Part shown: in pieces, positions 29,449 to 37,347 of the stretch
Position numbering within the stretch: position 1 is the first letter of the stretch
How the letters are laid out: every line of letters begins with the position of its first letter
NCBI GenBank assembly: GCA_030950365.1
Contig: JAUZRQ010000077.1
Location: forward strand, 27,398-91,397
Length of the DNA: 64,000 nt
Source of the DNA: Candidatus Zhuqueibacterota bacterium
GTDB lineage: Bacteria; Zhuqueibacterota; Zhuqueibacteria; Zhuqueibacterales; Geothermadaptataceae
Reading direction: 5' to 3'
Notes under the pieces: generated by a model
Told to the model about the DNA's origin: nothing
Databases searched by the model: none
The model's input: only the letters and a program-made list of their open reading frames with translations
Translations under genes and position numbers: made by a program

Positions 29449-29582
29449 TCATTCTGGCTTTCAGCCGCGACCGCAAGGGAGACGCTGAAATGCCGGAATC
29501 TCATATCCGCTTATTCAGGGAAAGAGATTCCGGGATTTTTCGCCATTCCTCTTTCGTGGAATAGCGAAAAAACCGGAAGGAC
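29449..29582. repeat. Composite palindromic repeat
   Basis: It starts GTCATTCTGGC and ends ACCGGAAGGAC. It contains an inner hairpin at 29528-29576 with arms TTCCGGGATTTTTCGC and GCGAAAAAACCGGAA, and a left inner pair around 'ctttcagccgcgaccgcaag'. It is related to the repeats at 20010 and 29648. Confidence 0.7.
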
Positions 29583-29647
29583 AATTTAAATGTTGAAATT
29601 ATGAATGCGGCTGAATAGTTACAATGATTCAAACTGAGCTGCCATTT

Positions 29648-29771
29648 GTCCTTCCGGATTTCAGTGGCGAGCCAAAGGGAGCCATTGAAATCCGGAATTT
29701 CGTTCCATGGGACGATACTCCGGTGTCCGCCAGTAGTTGGCCCCTTCCGACAGCGGCAAAACCGGAATGAC
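29648..29771. repeat. Composite palindromic repeat
   Basis: It starts GTCCTTCCGG and ends ACCGGAATGAC. The inner hairpin is CCGGATTTCAGTGGC paired with GCCATTGAAATCCGG. It shares the phrase TCCGCCAGTAGT with the repeat at 20010-20113. Confidence 0.75.
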
Positions 29772-29802
29772 AAAGTGGATTTCAAACAATCCGGCAGGAG
29801 GA

Positions 29803-29823
29803 CATGCCACCGCTACGCGGTTT
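29803..29823 (-). repeat. Dispersed 21-bp repeat, minus-strand copy
   Basis: Reverse complement reads AAACCGCGTAGCGG followed by TGGCATG, one base different from the two copies at 53001 and 53052. Confidence 0.75.
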
Positions 29824-30053
29824 TCGGTCGGCCATGGGGGCACGGATTTGTTTTTTGTAGCTATTCAGCCCAGAAAATGCCTGGGATTGCGAACAGCCGC
29901 CATTTGGCGGATGCGAAGCAATCACCGTGGACCGGCTATTTTACGAATTGGTCTTCGACAAAATTCGGATTTTGTCGGTATTCTATGTTGATCGGCAAAA
30001 AATCGTTCATGATAAACGCAGGATGAAACAACCAAAAATGGGAGGTTTTAGGC

Positions 30054-30683
30054 TTGTTAGACACGATTGTTCGATTCTTTCAGCAGGGTGGCGGCTTCAT
30101 GTTCGCCATTTTGGGCGTGCTGGTCATCAGCATCGCCATTATGATCGAGCGATTCATCTATCTCAGCGTCAAAAATCGCATCGATGAAGTCGCATTCGTC
30201 AACCGCATTCTGGATTTCATTCAGAAAGGGCAGGTTTCCAGCGCCATTGAGTATTGCAACATGTCCAAAGCGGCCCTGCCGCAAATCACCAAAGCCGGCC
30301 TCGAGGAATTCGGCAAAAGCCCGGCGGACATCCAGAATGCCTTGGAGCTGGCCGCCATGTCCGAAATTCCAAAGCTGGAAAAGCGCACGCCGTACCTGAG
30401 CATGTTCGCCAACGTGGCCACGCTGCTCGGCCTGTTGGGCACCATCTTCGGCCTCATCAACTCTTTCGAAGCGGTGGCCTCGGCCGATGCGTCGCAAAAA
30501 GCCACGCTGCTGTCGGCCGGTATTTCGGTAGCCATGAACACCACGGCCTTCGGCCTGATTGCCGCCATTCCGGCGCTCATTGGCTATTCCTATTTGCAGG
30601 AAAAGACCAATGAGCTGATCGACAGCATCAATGAAAACGTGGCGCGAATCTATCGTCGTATGGTTTCTGCGGGCAGGAATTAA
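30054..30683 (+). CDS. MotA/TolQ/ExbB-type proton channel protein
   Basis: A 209-aa inner-membrane protein with three helices (about residues 14-36, 112-136 and 155-178). These proteins form the pentameric stator around an ExbD/TolR dimer and couple proton flow to work in the envelope. Family signatures: FQQGGGFMFAILGVLVISI, NVATLLGLLGTIFGLINSF and ISVAMNTTAFGLIAAIPAL. It starts with TTG at 30054, eight bases after GGGAGG. Two ExbD-type genes and an FHA/TonB-like gene follow with gaps of 2-17 bp, forming one operon. The arrangement resembles AglR-AglQ-AglS of myxobacteria more than simple exbB-exbD. Confidence 0.92.
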   Translation: MLDTIVRFFQQGGGFMFAILGVLVISIAIMIERFIYLSVKNRIDEVAFVNRILDFIQKGQVSSAIEYCNMSKAALPQITKAGLEEFGKSPADIQNALELAAMSEIPKLEKRTPYLSMFANVATLLGLLGTIFGLINSFEAVASADASQKATLLSAGISVAMNTTAFGLIAAIPALIGYSYLQEKTNELIDSINENVARIYRRMVSAGRN

Positions 30684-30685
30684 CC

Positions 30686-31141
30686 ATGAACCTGAAAAAA
30701 GCGAGTCGGAGAGATCGCGGCACCGGCGATGATGTGAACATCACCCCGGTGATGAACCTGTTTCTGGTGCTGGTGCCGTTTCTGCTGCTCACCGCGGTTT
30801 TTGTGCGCATCGCCGTACTGGAGCTGAGCCTCCCGTCGCTCAGTCAACAGAGCCAGGCGGCCCCCAAGCCGGATAAGCCGGTCGTCATCATTCTACTAGC
30901 GATCAACAAAGACGGCTTTGAGCTCAAGGCGCCGGCCATGAAGTTTCGGCCAATTCCGTTGAAAAACGATCAGTATCAGTTTGAAATTTTGCGCAAAAAC
31001 CTCGAACGTATCAAAGCAAAATATCCGGATACGGAAGAAATCACCATTCAGCCGGGCGATGACGTCCTGTACGAGATCATCGTGAAAGTGATGGACGCCT
31101 GTCGCGAAAGCGGTTTTCCGAACATTTCCATCTCCGGTTAA
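30686..31141 (+). CDS. ExbD/TolR-type protein with Asn at the proton site
   Basis: A 151-aa single-pass inner-membrane protein with a periplasmic ExbD domain. The cytoplasmic N-terminus and helix read GDDVNITPVMNLFLVLVPFLLL, quoted here in part: DVNITPVMNLFLVLVPF. In ExbD, TolR and AglQ the residue after P-x-x in the helix is a proton-carrying Asp (TP.(I/V)D); here residue 24 is Asn. The periplasmic part has the usual strand and helix pattern (VVIILLAINKDGFELKA, ILRKNLERIKAKYPDTEEI, YEIIVKVMDACRESGFPNISI). It begins two bases after the ExbB-type stop. Probably the non-conducting partner of the next gene product (inference). Confidence 0.88.
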   Translation: MNLKKASRRDRGTGDDVNITPVMNLFLVLVPFLLLTAVFVRIAVLELSLPSLSQQSQAAPKPDKPVVIILLAINKDGFELKAPAMKFRPIPLKNDQYQFEILRKNLERIKAKYPDTEEITIQPGDDVLYEIIVKVMDACRESGFPNISISG

Positions 31142-31158
31142 AAGAACAGGAAAGAGCC

Positions 31159-31668
31159 ATGTTGAATTTAGGTTCGAACAAGTTTTCGCTGGTCGCACGC
31201 GTGTCTCGCCGCAACCACGGCGATTTGCGGCTGCGGTTGACCTCCATGATCGACATGTTCACGATTCTATTGGTATTTTTGCTCAAGAGCTATTCCGCAG
31301 AGGGGCAAATCATCACGCTGTCCAAAGATCTGCGGCTGCCGGATTCGACGGCAGAAAAACCGCCCATATCGTCGCCGATCATCATGGCCACGCAGGAATG
31401 GCTGTTGTTGGATGACGAACAAATTGTGCCCATCGATGAAATCGTGAACGGCAAAAGCCTCACCATCCGCCCGCTGCAGGCCAAACTGGCCGAAAAGAAG
31501 GCTATCGCCGAACGACTGGGGCAGATGGATCCGTTGCTCGGGTTCAAGGGCAACATAACCATCCAGGGCGATAAAGAGATTCCCTTTAAAATCTTGAAAA
31601 AAATCATGTTCACCTGCGGCCAGGTCGGATACAACAACATTCTTTTGGCCGTGAACAAGCAGGAATAA
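31159..31668 (+). CDS. ExbD/TolR-type protein with the conserved Asp
   Basis: A 169-aa second ExbD-family protein. The membrane helix begins RLRLTSMIDMFTILLVFLL, with the proton-site Asp at residue 32 present. The periplasmic domain ends in the family pattern ITIQGDKEIPFKILKKIMF followed by GYNNILLAVNK. It lies 17 bp after the Asn-type copy with a GAAAGAG ribosome binding site, and 11 bp before the FHA/TonB-like gene. With the preceding gene it would give a heterodimer in which only one helix carries a titratable Asp. Confidence 0.9.
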   Translation: MLNLGSNKFSLVARVSRRNHGDLRLRLTSMIDMFTILLVFLLKSYSAEGQIITLSKDLRLPDSTAEKPPISSPIIMATQEWLLLDDEQIVPIDEIVNGKSLTIRPLQAKLAEKKAIAERLGQMDPLLGFKGNITIQGDKEIPFKILKKIMFTCGQVGYNNILLAVNKQE

Positions 31669-31679
31669 AGACAGGAAAT

Positions 31680-33017
31680 ATGGCTAAGCAGAAACAAGTA
31701 CTACACCTTCGGATCGAACAGGATGGAAAGGTTCTGCATCGCTATTTGCAGGGAAAGGACGCTTTCTATATCGGGAAAAGCCATAAAAATGACGTCATTC
31801 TGATTGGCGAGCAGTTCCCCAAGCGGCACCCGCTGTTCGTGCGCAAGGGCGACCGCTACGTGATGCAACTGCCCCCCATGGCGGATGGCGAGATCCTGGC
31901 CAAAAATTCCCGCCTGCGGTATGCAGACCTGATTGAACATGATCTGCTGCCGCGGGGAAAGGGCTATTTCGAGCTCGAGATCAAGCCCGGGCGCATGGGC
32001 TATGTATTTCTGAACAGCACGCGCATCGACTACGTGTACGAGAGCAAGCCCGTGCCGACGCTCGATACCAGCGCATTTTCGCCCCTGCACGTGTTTCTCA
32101 AAGGGCTTAAAGAAGACCTACTGTTCAAGACCATCGCGGTGTTTTTATTTATCATCAATGCGGGCATGCTGTATGCCCTGCGCGATTATATGCCCGAAGT
32201 CAAAATTCAGCCCATCGAAAAAGCCACGCAACGCCTGGCGCGGTTCGTGCTCAAGGCGCCCGAGCCCCCCAAGCCCGTGACCACCTCAGTCGCCAGCAAT
32301 GAACCGACTACGGAAGAATCGGCTTCTACCGAACCCAAAGAACCCAAGAAGAAAGAATCGGCTAAAAAGGACGCCTCTCCCGAGCCAAAGAAGAAGGTGG
32401 ATCCGGCCAATCTGGGTGTGCTGGCGCTGCTCGGCGGAACCGGTGAAAGCAGCAGCTCCAATTCGGTGGTGGATTTCCTGCTGAACAAGGACCTGGCCAC
32501 CGGTCTGGGCGAGGTGACCAAATCGCGCAAGCTGACCGTGGGCAAAAGCGGCACCGGCACCGGTGGGGATGAGATCGACGAGCTGCTCACCAGCATCAGC
32601 ACCGGCGGCATCGATGACATTCTCGGCGGCATGGACGAGGAAGTCGAAACGGTGTCGCTGTCGAAAAAAGGAGAGGTGCAGATTGAGCGGCTCGGCGGCG
32701 TTTCGGGTTCGGAAGAAGCCGTGGGCGCCCGCAACGAGCAGTCGCTTTACGAGGTGCTGCGCGCCAACATGGGCCGGCTGACGTATATTTACAACAAGTA
32801 CCTGAAGCGCAACCCGGATTTCCGTGGCGAGATGCGCGTGGAGGTGACCATTGCCGCGAACGGACGCGTGGTGGACGTGAAGCTGATTTCATCCACCATG
32901 GGCAACAGCGAGTTCGAGCGCGAGATTCTCGCCGCCATTCGCCGATTCCGCTACGATCCCATTGCGTCAGGAACGGTCAAGGTGGTGTATCCCATTCTGT
33001 TCAATCGCATTCAATAA
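31680..33017 (+). CDS. FHA-like / TM / TonB-like (AgmX/PglI C-terminal) protein
   Basis: A 445-aa inner-membrane protein. The N-terminal ~100 residues look like a divergent FHA domain (DAFYIGKSHKNDVILIGEQF, then RHPLFVRKGDRY), though the usual Ser before RH is replaced. One helix follows at about 142-165 (LFKTIAVFLFIINAGMLY), then a Pro/Lys/Glu-rich periplasmic linker (PKEPKKKESAKKD) and a Gly/Ser-rich stretch. The C-terminal AgmX/PglI-type TonB-like domain shows LYEVLRANMGRLTYIYNKYL, GEMRVEVTIAANGRVVDV and FEREILAAIRRFRYDPI. This order (FHA, TM, TonB) is that of GltG/GltJ-type proteins in the Myxococcus gliding and sporulation machines, which work with ExbB/ExbD-type motors. It is the last gene of the operon, with a terminator 26 bp downstream. 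Confidence 0.85.
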   Translation: MAKQKQVLHLRIEQDGKVLHRYLQGKDAFYIGKSHKNDVILIGEQFPKRHPLFVRKGDRYVMQLPPMADGEILAKNSRLRYADLIEHDLLPRGKGYFELEIKPGRMGYVFLNSTRIDYVYESKPVPTLDTSAFSPLHVFLKGLKEDLLFKTIAVFLFIINAGMLYALRDYMPEVKIQPIEKATQRLARFVLKAPEPPKPVTTSVASNEPTTEESASTEPKEPKKKESAKKDASPEPKKKVDPANLGVLALLGGTGESSSSNSVVDFLLNKDLATGLGEVTKSRKLTVGKSGTGTGGDEIDELLTSISTGGIDDILGGMDEEVETVSLSKKGEVQIERLGGVSGSEEAVGARNEQSLYEVLRANMGRLTYIYNKYLKRNPDFRGEMRVEVTIAANGRVVDVKLISSTMGNSEFEREILAAIRRFRYDPIASGTVKVVYPILFNRIQ

Positions 33018-33042
33018 AAAACGAATTTGCGGCCATCTCTGG

Positions 33043-33077
33043 AACCCGTCTGCTTGCCAAAAGCGACGGGTTTTTTT
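33043..33077 (+). terminator. Intrinsic terminator of the ExbBD operon
   Basis: AACCCGTC pairs with GACGGGTT across a 14-base loop, followed by a T-run. It lies just after the FHA/TonB-like gene. Confidence 0.85.
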
Positions 33078-33086
33078 ATTTTGTAG

Positions 33087-33140
33087 CACAAGCTTCCAGC
33101 TTGTGGATTTTATCGTAACATAAGTTTCCAGTTTGTGCAT
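33087..33140. repeat. Two copies of a short palindromic unit
   Basis: CACAAGCTTCCAGCTTGTG (33087-33105) is a perfect inverted repeat around TTCC. A second degenerate copy, ACATAAGTTTCCAGTTTGTG, follows at 33118-33137. They look like dispersed non-coding repeats. Confidence 0.6.
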
Positions 33141-33189
33141 TGTCTTGTAAACTCCCTGCTTGCCAACGATCCACTCAGGAGCGCTTGCC

Positions 33190-33990
33190 ATGCGAATCGG
33201 CTTCATTACTGACGAAATCTCGCCGGACCTCCGCGAGGCCATCAAAACCGGGCTGGCCTGGGGCGTACACGATTTCGAACTGCGCATGATCGGCGAACGC
33301 CGTGTGCCGGACATTGCACCCGAGAATGTAACGCTGCTGCGAGACCTGCTGCGGACCCGGGACATCCGCTTCACGGCCATTTCCCCCGGCGTGTTCAAAG
33401 GTCCGCTGAGCGACCGCGATCGCATCCGCCGGGAGCTTGCGGACACGCTGCCGCGCACCCTGGCCCTGGCCGACACCCTTGCTATTCCCACGATCATCGT
33501 GTTCAGCTTTCAGAAATCAGAACAGCCCACCCTGGAGCAGAAAAATGTCGTCATGGAGTATCTGGCCGCAACCGCTGAACTCGCCGCCCGGGCCGGCAGA
33601 CACATTGCCGTGGAAAACGAACCTGGCTATTGGTGTGATTGCGGATCGGCCACCGCAGCGCTGCTGCGCGACATCGATCATCCGCACCTGCGCGCCAACT
33701 GGGACCCGGCCAATGCCGTCTCCACAGGAGAGCCGCCCTACCCGGACGGCTACGAGGCCCTGAAACCGTGGATCATTAACGTGCACATCAAGGATACACC
33801 GGAGCATGCGCTCAAGCGGTGCGTGCCGGTGGGCGAGGGCCGGGTGGACTGGCGCGGCCAGTTGCGGGCCATCCGGCAAGACCGGCTGGTGGGAGTGGTC
33901 ACCATTGAAACCCACTGCCTGCCGCTGAAAGAAAAGTCGCGCCTCAATTTACAGCGCGTGCGGGAAATGCTGGGGGATGAAATGAATTAG
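33190..33990 (+). CDS. Sugar phosphate isomerase/epimerase (AP_endonuc_2 TIM barrel)
   Basis: A 266-aa member of the xylose-isomerase-like TIM barrel superfamily. Start set at ATG 33190 after AGGAGCG; the frame opens ten codons earlier without a ribosome binding site. Metal-binding positions of the fold are visible: Glu in HIAVENEPGYW, Asp in LRANWDPANAV, His in IINVHIKDTP and Glu in GVVTIETHC. Such proteins isomerise or epimerise sugars, inositols or hydroxypyruvate; the actual substrate is unknown. It stands alone between an upstream terminator and a downstream palindrome that overlaps its stop codon. Confidence 0.85.
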   Translation: MRIGFITDEISPDLREAIKTGLAWGVHDFELRMIGERRVPDIAPENVTLLRDLLRTRDIRFTAISPGVFKGPLSDRDRIRRELADTLPRTLALADTLAIPTIIVFSFQKSEQPTLEQKNVVMEYLAATAELAARAGRHIAVENEPGYWCDCGSATAALLRDIDHPHLRANWDPANAVSTGEPPYPDGYEALKPWIINVHIKDTPEHALKRCVPVGEGRVDWRGQLRAIRQDRLVGVVTIETHCLPLKEKSRLNLQRVREMLGDEMN

Positions 33991-34021
33991 ACACCAGACA
34001 CTTTTAAAGTGCCTGGTGTCT
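33989..34021. terminator. Palindrome at gene end, probable bidirectional terminator
   Basis: AGACACCAG-ACACTTT pairs with AAAGTG-CCTGGTGTCT almost perfectly. It begins inside the TAG stop of the TIM-barrel gene and lies between convergent genes. Same family as 58014-58044 and 63309-63341. Confidence 0.6.
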
Positions 34022-34046
34022 GGCTGTAACAGTACACTCCAAGTCA

Positions 34047-35171
34047 TCATTTTATCGCCACCATTTCCCTGCCACGGCGCTCGCTGACGCGTTCCACCTC
34101 AAAATCGATCCGGCCCAGCACCTGGCCGGTCTCGGTTTCAATATCCACGCGCCAGTTGCCCTCCCGCACGTTGCGCTTGTATGTGTAGCCCCGGTACCCG
34201 CCTTCCCGTCCCCCGCTGATGCGATATTTCAGCAGGTCCGTCATCACATACGCCTCTTTCTTCGGGTCGTACCATTGCCAACGGTAAAACACATCCGCGC
34301 GCATTTCAAACGGCGCAAATACGGACGCGTAGCAAAACACGGTGTCGCCCGGCATGTAGCGGAAATGAGAATCATCCTTCACCCAGAATTGGAACCCATA
34401 GCGGCGGTAGAATTTCACCACATAGTCGTTGTTTTGTTTGTGCACGTGATGATACATTCCCACCTCTTTCAGCGCCAGCGGCACCGGTGGAATCCAGTTG
34501 GCCAGATAGAAATAACTCATCACCCCGAACAATGCCAGCATGGGCGATGTGGTCTGAACGATTTTTTTAGGAACTTCCCGAAAGATGCGGCGGTAGATGG
34601 CGGTGACGATAAATCCTGTGACAAAAAATGCTGTGGCGCCACTGGAGAAAAACTGCGCCCGGCTGATTTTGTGCGTGACAACCGGAATGAAAAACGTGAG
34701 AAAGGCAAACACCACGAAAAAGTACAGTGTGCACAGCAGGGTGATGTTCAGCAGCCGGTGGTGCAGGAATTCATTGATGATCAGCATGCCCACCAGAATG
34801 CCGACAAACATCAACGATTTGCTGAGCGCCGCGCTTTTGAAGTAAAAAATCACGTAGGCCGAAAATAGTCCGCCGAGCAGGAATTGCAGGGCATTGGGAT
34901 ACCACTTTGCATATTGCAAAATCCGCTGGCTGGCAATCTGCCCGGTGTCGATCAGCCCAATGAGCAAAATGAGTCCTCCAGCCAGCACCACATAAGCCAA
35001 AAGAATGAGGTTGTCGGATAACTGATCGATGCGGGTGAGCGTGAGGCTGTCATAGGCGAAACCACCGAGAAAAAACAGGATCGGGAAAAAGCGCTCGTAA
35101 CGCCGGTAAAATTGTAACAGGGTTTCGCGGGCCGCCTGTATGCGCGCTTTCGCTACGTGCATGAGTTTCAT
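34047..35171 (-). CDS. Multi-pass membrane protein with DUF2914-like C-terminus
   Basis: A 374-aa protein: about eight membrane helices in the first 250 residues (FFPILFFLGGFAYDSLTL, LILLAYVVLAGGLILLIGL, ALQFLLGGLFSAYVIFYF and others), then a soluble beta-rich domain at about 255-370 (YRRYGFQFWVKDDSHFRY, FYRWQWYDPKKEAYVMTD, NWRVDIETETGQVLGRIDF). The latter resembles DUF2914, which usually follows such a helix bundle. The function of the family is unknown. Starts at ATG 35171 with GGAGGA upstream. It is convergent with the TIM-barrel gene. Confidence 0.72.
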   Translation of the reverse strand: MKLMHVAKARIQAARETLLQFYRRYERFFPILFFLGGFAYDSLTLTRIDQLSDNLILLAYVVLAGGLILLIGLIDTGQIASQRILQYAKWYPNALQFLLGGLFSAYVIFYFKSAALSKSLMFVGILVGMLIINEFLHHRLLNITLLCTLYFFVVFAFLTFFIPVVTHKISRAQFFSSGATAFFVTGFIVTAIYRRIFREVPKKIVQTTSPMLALFGVMSYFYLANWIPPVPLALKEVGMYHHVHKQNNDYVVKFYRRYGFQFWVKDDSHFRYMPGDTVFCYASVFAPFEMRADVFYRWQWYDPKKEAYVMTDLLKYRISGGREGGYRGYTYKRNVREGNWRVDIETETGQVLGRIDFEVERVSERRGREMVAIK

Positions 35172-35465
35172 ATTATGGTCCTCCTCCGATATGCATCCAA
35201 TAAAATACCTCTATATCCGGAATGCAAGCCGTTCCGGATCAACGTGGCGGAAGGCCGCAAAGCGGGAATCGTTTCCACGGGCGGTGAGATGATCCGTAGC
35301 CGTGTACTCGATAATCGCGCCCTTTTAAATTGACTTTTTGCGCAAATGTATTATTTTATAAACGCTTCGTGAAACGGAATTGTCATCTATCTTTCTCTCC
35401 AACGGCATGCTGATGGCATGCAACAAAAAGCCTGTGAATGTGGACGCGAAACCTGGGAGCATGAT

Positions 35466-35858
35466 ATGCAACCCCCTGCACCCGTGGCCGTGGCCGACAC
35501 CACCAACGGTCTGAATACCAATCTTGGCGACATCATCACTAAGATTGAATCCATTCCTGACATGGCGTTTTATGTTGCGATTGCCGTAGGGTTAACCCTA
35601 TACATTGTTGGATGGTTTGGCGGAATCCGAGATAATCGGTGGCAGGCCACGGTTAGTACGCTGGTTGCCATGCTCGTTGGTTTTTTTGGCCTGCCCGTTC
35701 CCGCATTTCTAATAAAGGTCATGACGCCGTTTTTGGGCGTAACATTGACCTTAGGCTTTGTCTATCTTTTATGGACCTTGCTCATCGTTTTGATTGGTAT
35801 CTCTCTGTACGAGACCTGGGTCGTGACAGCCAAAGAGCAATTTTTTAACCGATCCTGA
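35466..35858 (+). CDS. Small membrane protein of unknown function
   Basis: A 130-aa protein starting at ATG 35466 with GGGAG six bases upstream; the frame is open to a TTG-like start at 35418. Three hydrophobic segments: AFYVAIAVGLTLYIVGWFGG, TVSTLVAMLVGFFGLPV and VTLTLGFVYLLWTLLIVL. The N-terminal ~30 residues are soluble and Pro/Ala/Asn-rich. No family recognised. The next gene starts 11 bases downstream on the same strand, so the two may be co-transcribed. A TTGACT lies about 130 bp upstream (35330), without a good -10 at standard spacing. Confidence 0.6.
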   Translation: MQPPAPVAVADTTNGLNTNLGDIITKIESIPDMAFYVAIAVGLTLYIVGWFGGIRDNRWQATVSTLVAMLVGFFGLPVPAFLIKVMTPFLGVTLTLGFVYLLWTLLIVLIGISLYETWVVTAKEQFFNRS

Positions 35859-35869
35859 AGTCATCCGGC

Positions 35870-37000
35870 ATGAAAAAAGCATTGCTGTTTCTGCTGGCCT
35901 TGGCGCTGTGTGGCCTGCTATCGTTGCGCTTTCTCCCCCTCCCCTGGCTTGAGCCAGCGGTAAACGTCCTGCCGGAACGTCTCGTCCTGATGCTACGCCC
36001 CGAGCTAATGCCTCCCGAAACGGTGGATATTCCGCCCCCCGAACCACGCATTCTCGAAGAGCCCCAGCCACTTTGGTTAGGCGTGAAAGAAAAACTCAAG
36101 CAAATGGTCAGCGTGTATAAATTCGACAGCAACGACGCGCTCAAAGCCGATTTGAAGATCAATCAATTCAACTATCTGGCTGCCGGCGCCGATTTCATCG
36201 CCACGGCAGATGTGTACGATAGCGAAATGATCATTTTCTCGCCGAAACTGCAATTTGTGCGGCGCTGGCCCATGCTCACCGGCATCGCGAAGAAAATGGC
36301 ACGCCCATTTTCTTTGGCGGCCTTCGAGGACCGTATAGCGGCGCTGAATCGCAGCGGTGAAATCGCCATCTGGGATATGCATGGCAGGCGGCTTGGCCGC
36401 TTTCGGGTCAAAGACAAAGCACGCGATCTGGCGTTCCTCGATCGCGACCGGCTGCTGGTGGTGCAAACCCAACCATATCCGCATGTGCTGGCCGTGTACA
36501 CCCTGAACGGCCGCAAACTGAAACAGTTTTGCCCCATCGACTATCCGAATCCGGACGAGGCCGAATTTCTCAATGAGGCCTATGTTTCCATCAGCCGCCG
36601 AGGCAGACTGGCGCTGGGATTTATCCATCCATACCGGCTGATTTTCTTCGACACGAGCCATCGCCCCGAGCGGCAATTGATTATTCACCCCAAATTTACT
36701 GTGCAGCCCCCTATTTTTCGCCGCCAGCATGGGCGCATCGTACAGATGGTTCGGCAGAGCATCATTTACGACGTGCAGTGGTTTCAGGAACGGCTTTATG
36801 TGCTGGTCACGCCCGACCAGGCCAAACCGGCATCATACATGGACGTATTCAGCCCCAAAGGCGATTTTTTAGAACGCTTCTATTTACCATTTCCGACCCT
36901 GAAAATGGCCGTCCATGGCGATTTTTTATACATGATCGGCTACTGGCCCAACTACCGGATCGAGGCGTTCCGCATCGAGGCCATCGACGACAGATCGTGA
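35870..37000 (+). CDS. Exported beta-propeller-like protein
   Basis: A 376-aa protein with an N-terminal signal or anchor (MKKALLFLLALALCGLLSL) and a Pro-rich spacer. A repeating pattern of four-stranded blades follows (FIATADVYDSEMIIFSPKLQ, IAALNRSGEIAIWDMHGRR, LVVQTQPYPHVLAVYTLNG, FSPKGDFLERFYLPFP), as in six-bladed propellers of the NHL/TolB kind. No catalytic motif. Function unknown; probably a periplasmic sensor or binding protein. Starts at ATG 35870, 11 bp after the small membrane protein, with a weak ribosome binding site. Confidence 0.65.
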   Translation: MKKALLFLLALALCGLLSLRFLPLPWLEPAVNVLPERLVLMLRPELMPPETVDIPPPEPRILEEPQPLWLGVKEKLKQMVSVYKFDSNDALKADLKINQFNYLAAGADFIATADVYDSEMIIFSPKLQFVRRWPMLTGIAKKMARPFSLAAFEDRIAALNRSGEIAIWDMHGRRLGRFRVKDKARDLAFLDRDRLLVVQTQPYPHVLAVYTLNGRKLKQFCPIDYPNPDEAEFLNEAYVSISRRGRLALGFIHPYRLIFFDTSHRPERQLIIHPKFTVQPPIFRRQHGRIVQMVRQSIIYDVQWFQERLYVLVTPDQAKPASYMDVFSPKGDFLERFYLPFPTLKMAVHGDFLYMIGYWPNYRIEAFRIEAIDDRS

Positions 37001-37347
37001 GGACATGCAGGTTGCCGCCAGGCCGCGTTTTCTAAATCCGCGCCAAACGGAATTTGCAATTTTTTCTTGCTTCAGGTTGCAATTCTTCCTATTCTTTGAA
37101 GGCGAAGGTAAACATTTTGAAACTTTTGCAACATTCATATTACACGGTCACCCACTAGAGCCGATCCACCTGAATCTATAGCGGATATTTCCCTGAAGGG
37201 TGAACGCACAGTATCTGTTTTCATGTTTCACGGGTGGGCAGACAAAAGGGAATGTGTACTGCCCTCGTCATCCTGTCAGTTGCAAGCTTAAACCGTGACC
37301 GCGGTATCAAAATCAATCCCGGACCGGCCGGGGAAACGAAGCATGTC
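37001..37347. other. Intergenic region and uncertain 5' end of the next gene
   Basis: AT-rich up to ~37200. From 37234 a frame is open into the next gene through a GTG and an ATG (37252), but its residues up to 37347 (a Cys/Ser/Arg-rich start, then RGIKINPGPAGE) look non-coding. No promoter could be assigned. Confidence 0.4.

Larger units (their letters stand above)
29211..30053. other. 840-bp intergenic region filled with dispersed palindromes
   Basis: No gene seen. The region holds two composite palindromes (29449-29582 and 29648-29771), one copy of the ACCGCGTAGCGGTGRCATG repeat on the minus strand (29803-29823), and AT-rich sequence before the ribosome binding site GGGAGG of the ExbB-type gene. 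It interrupts an otherwise compact cluster. Confidence 0.6.
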
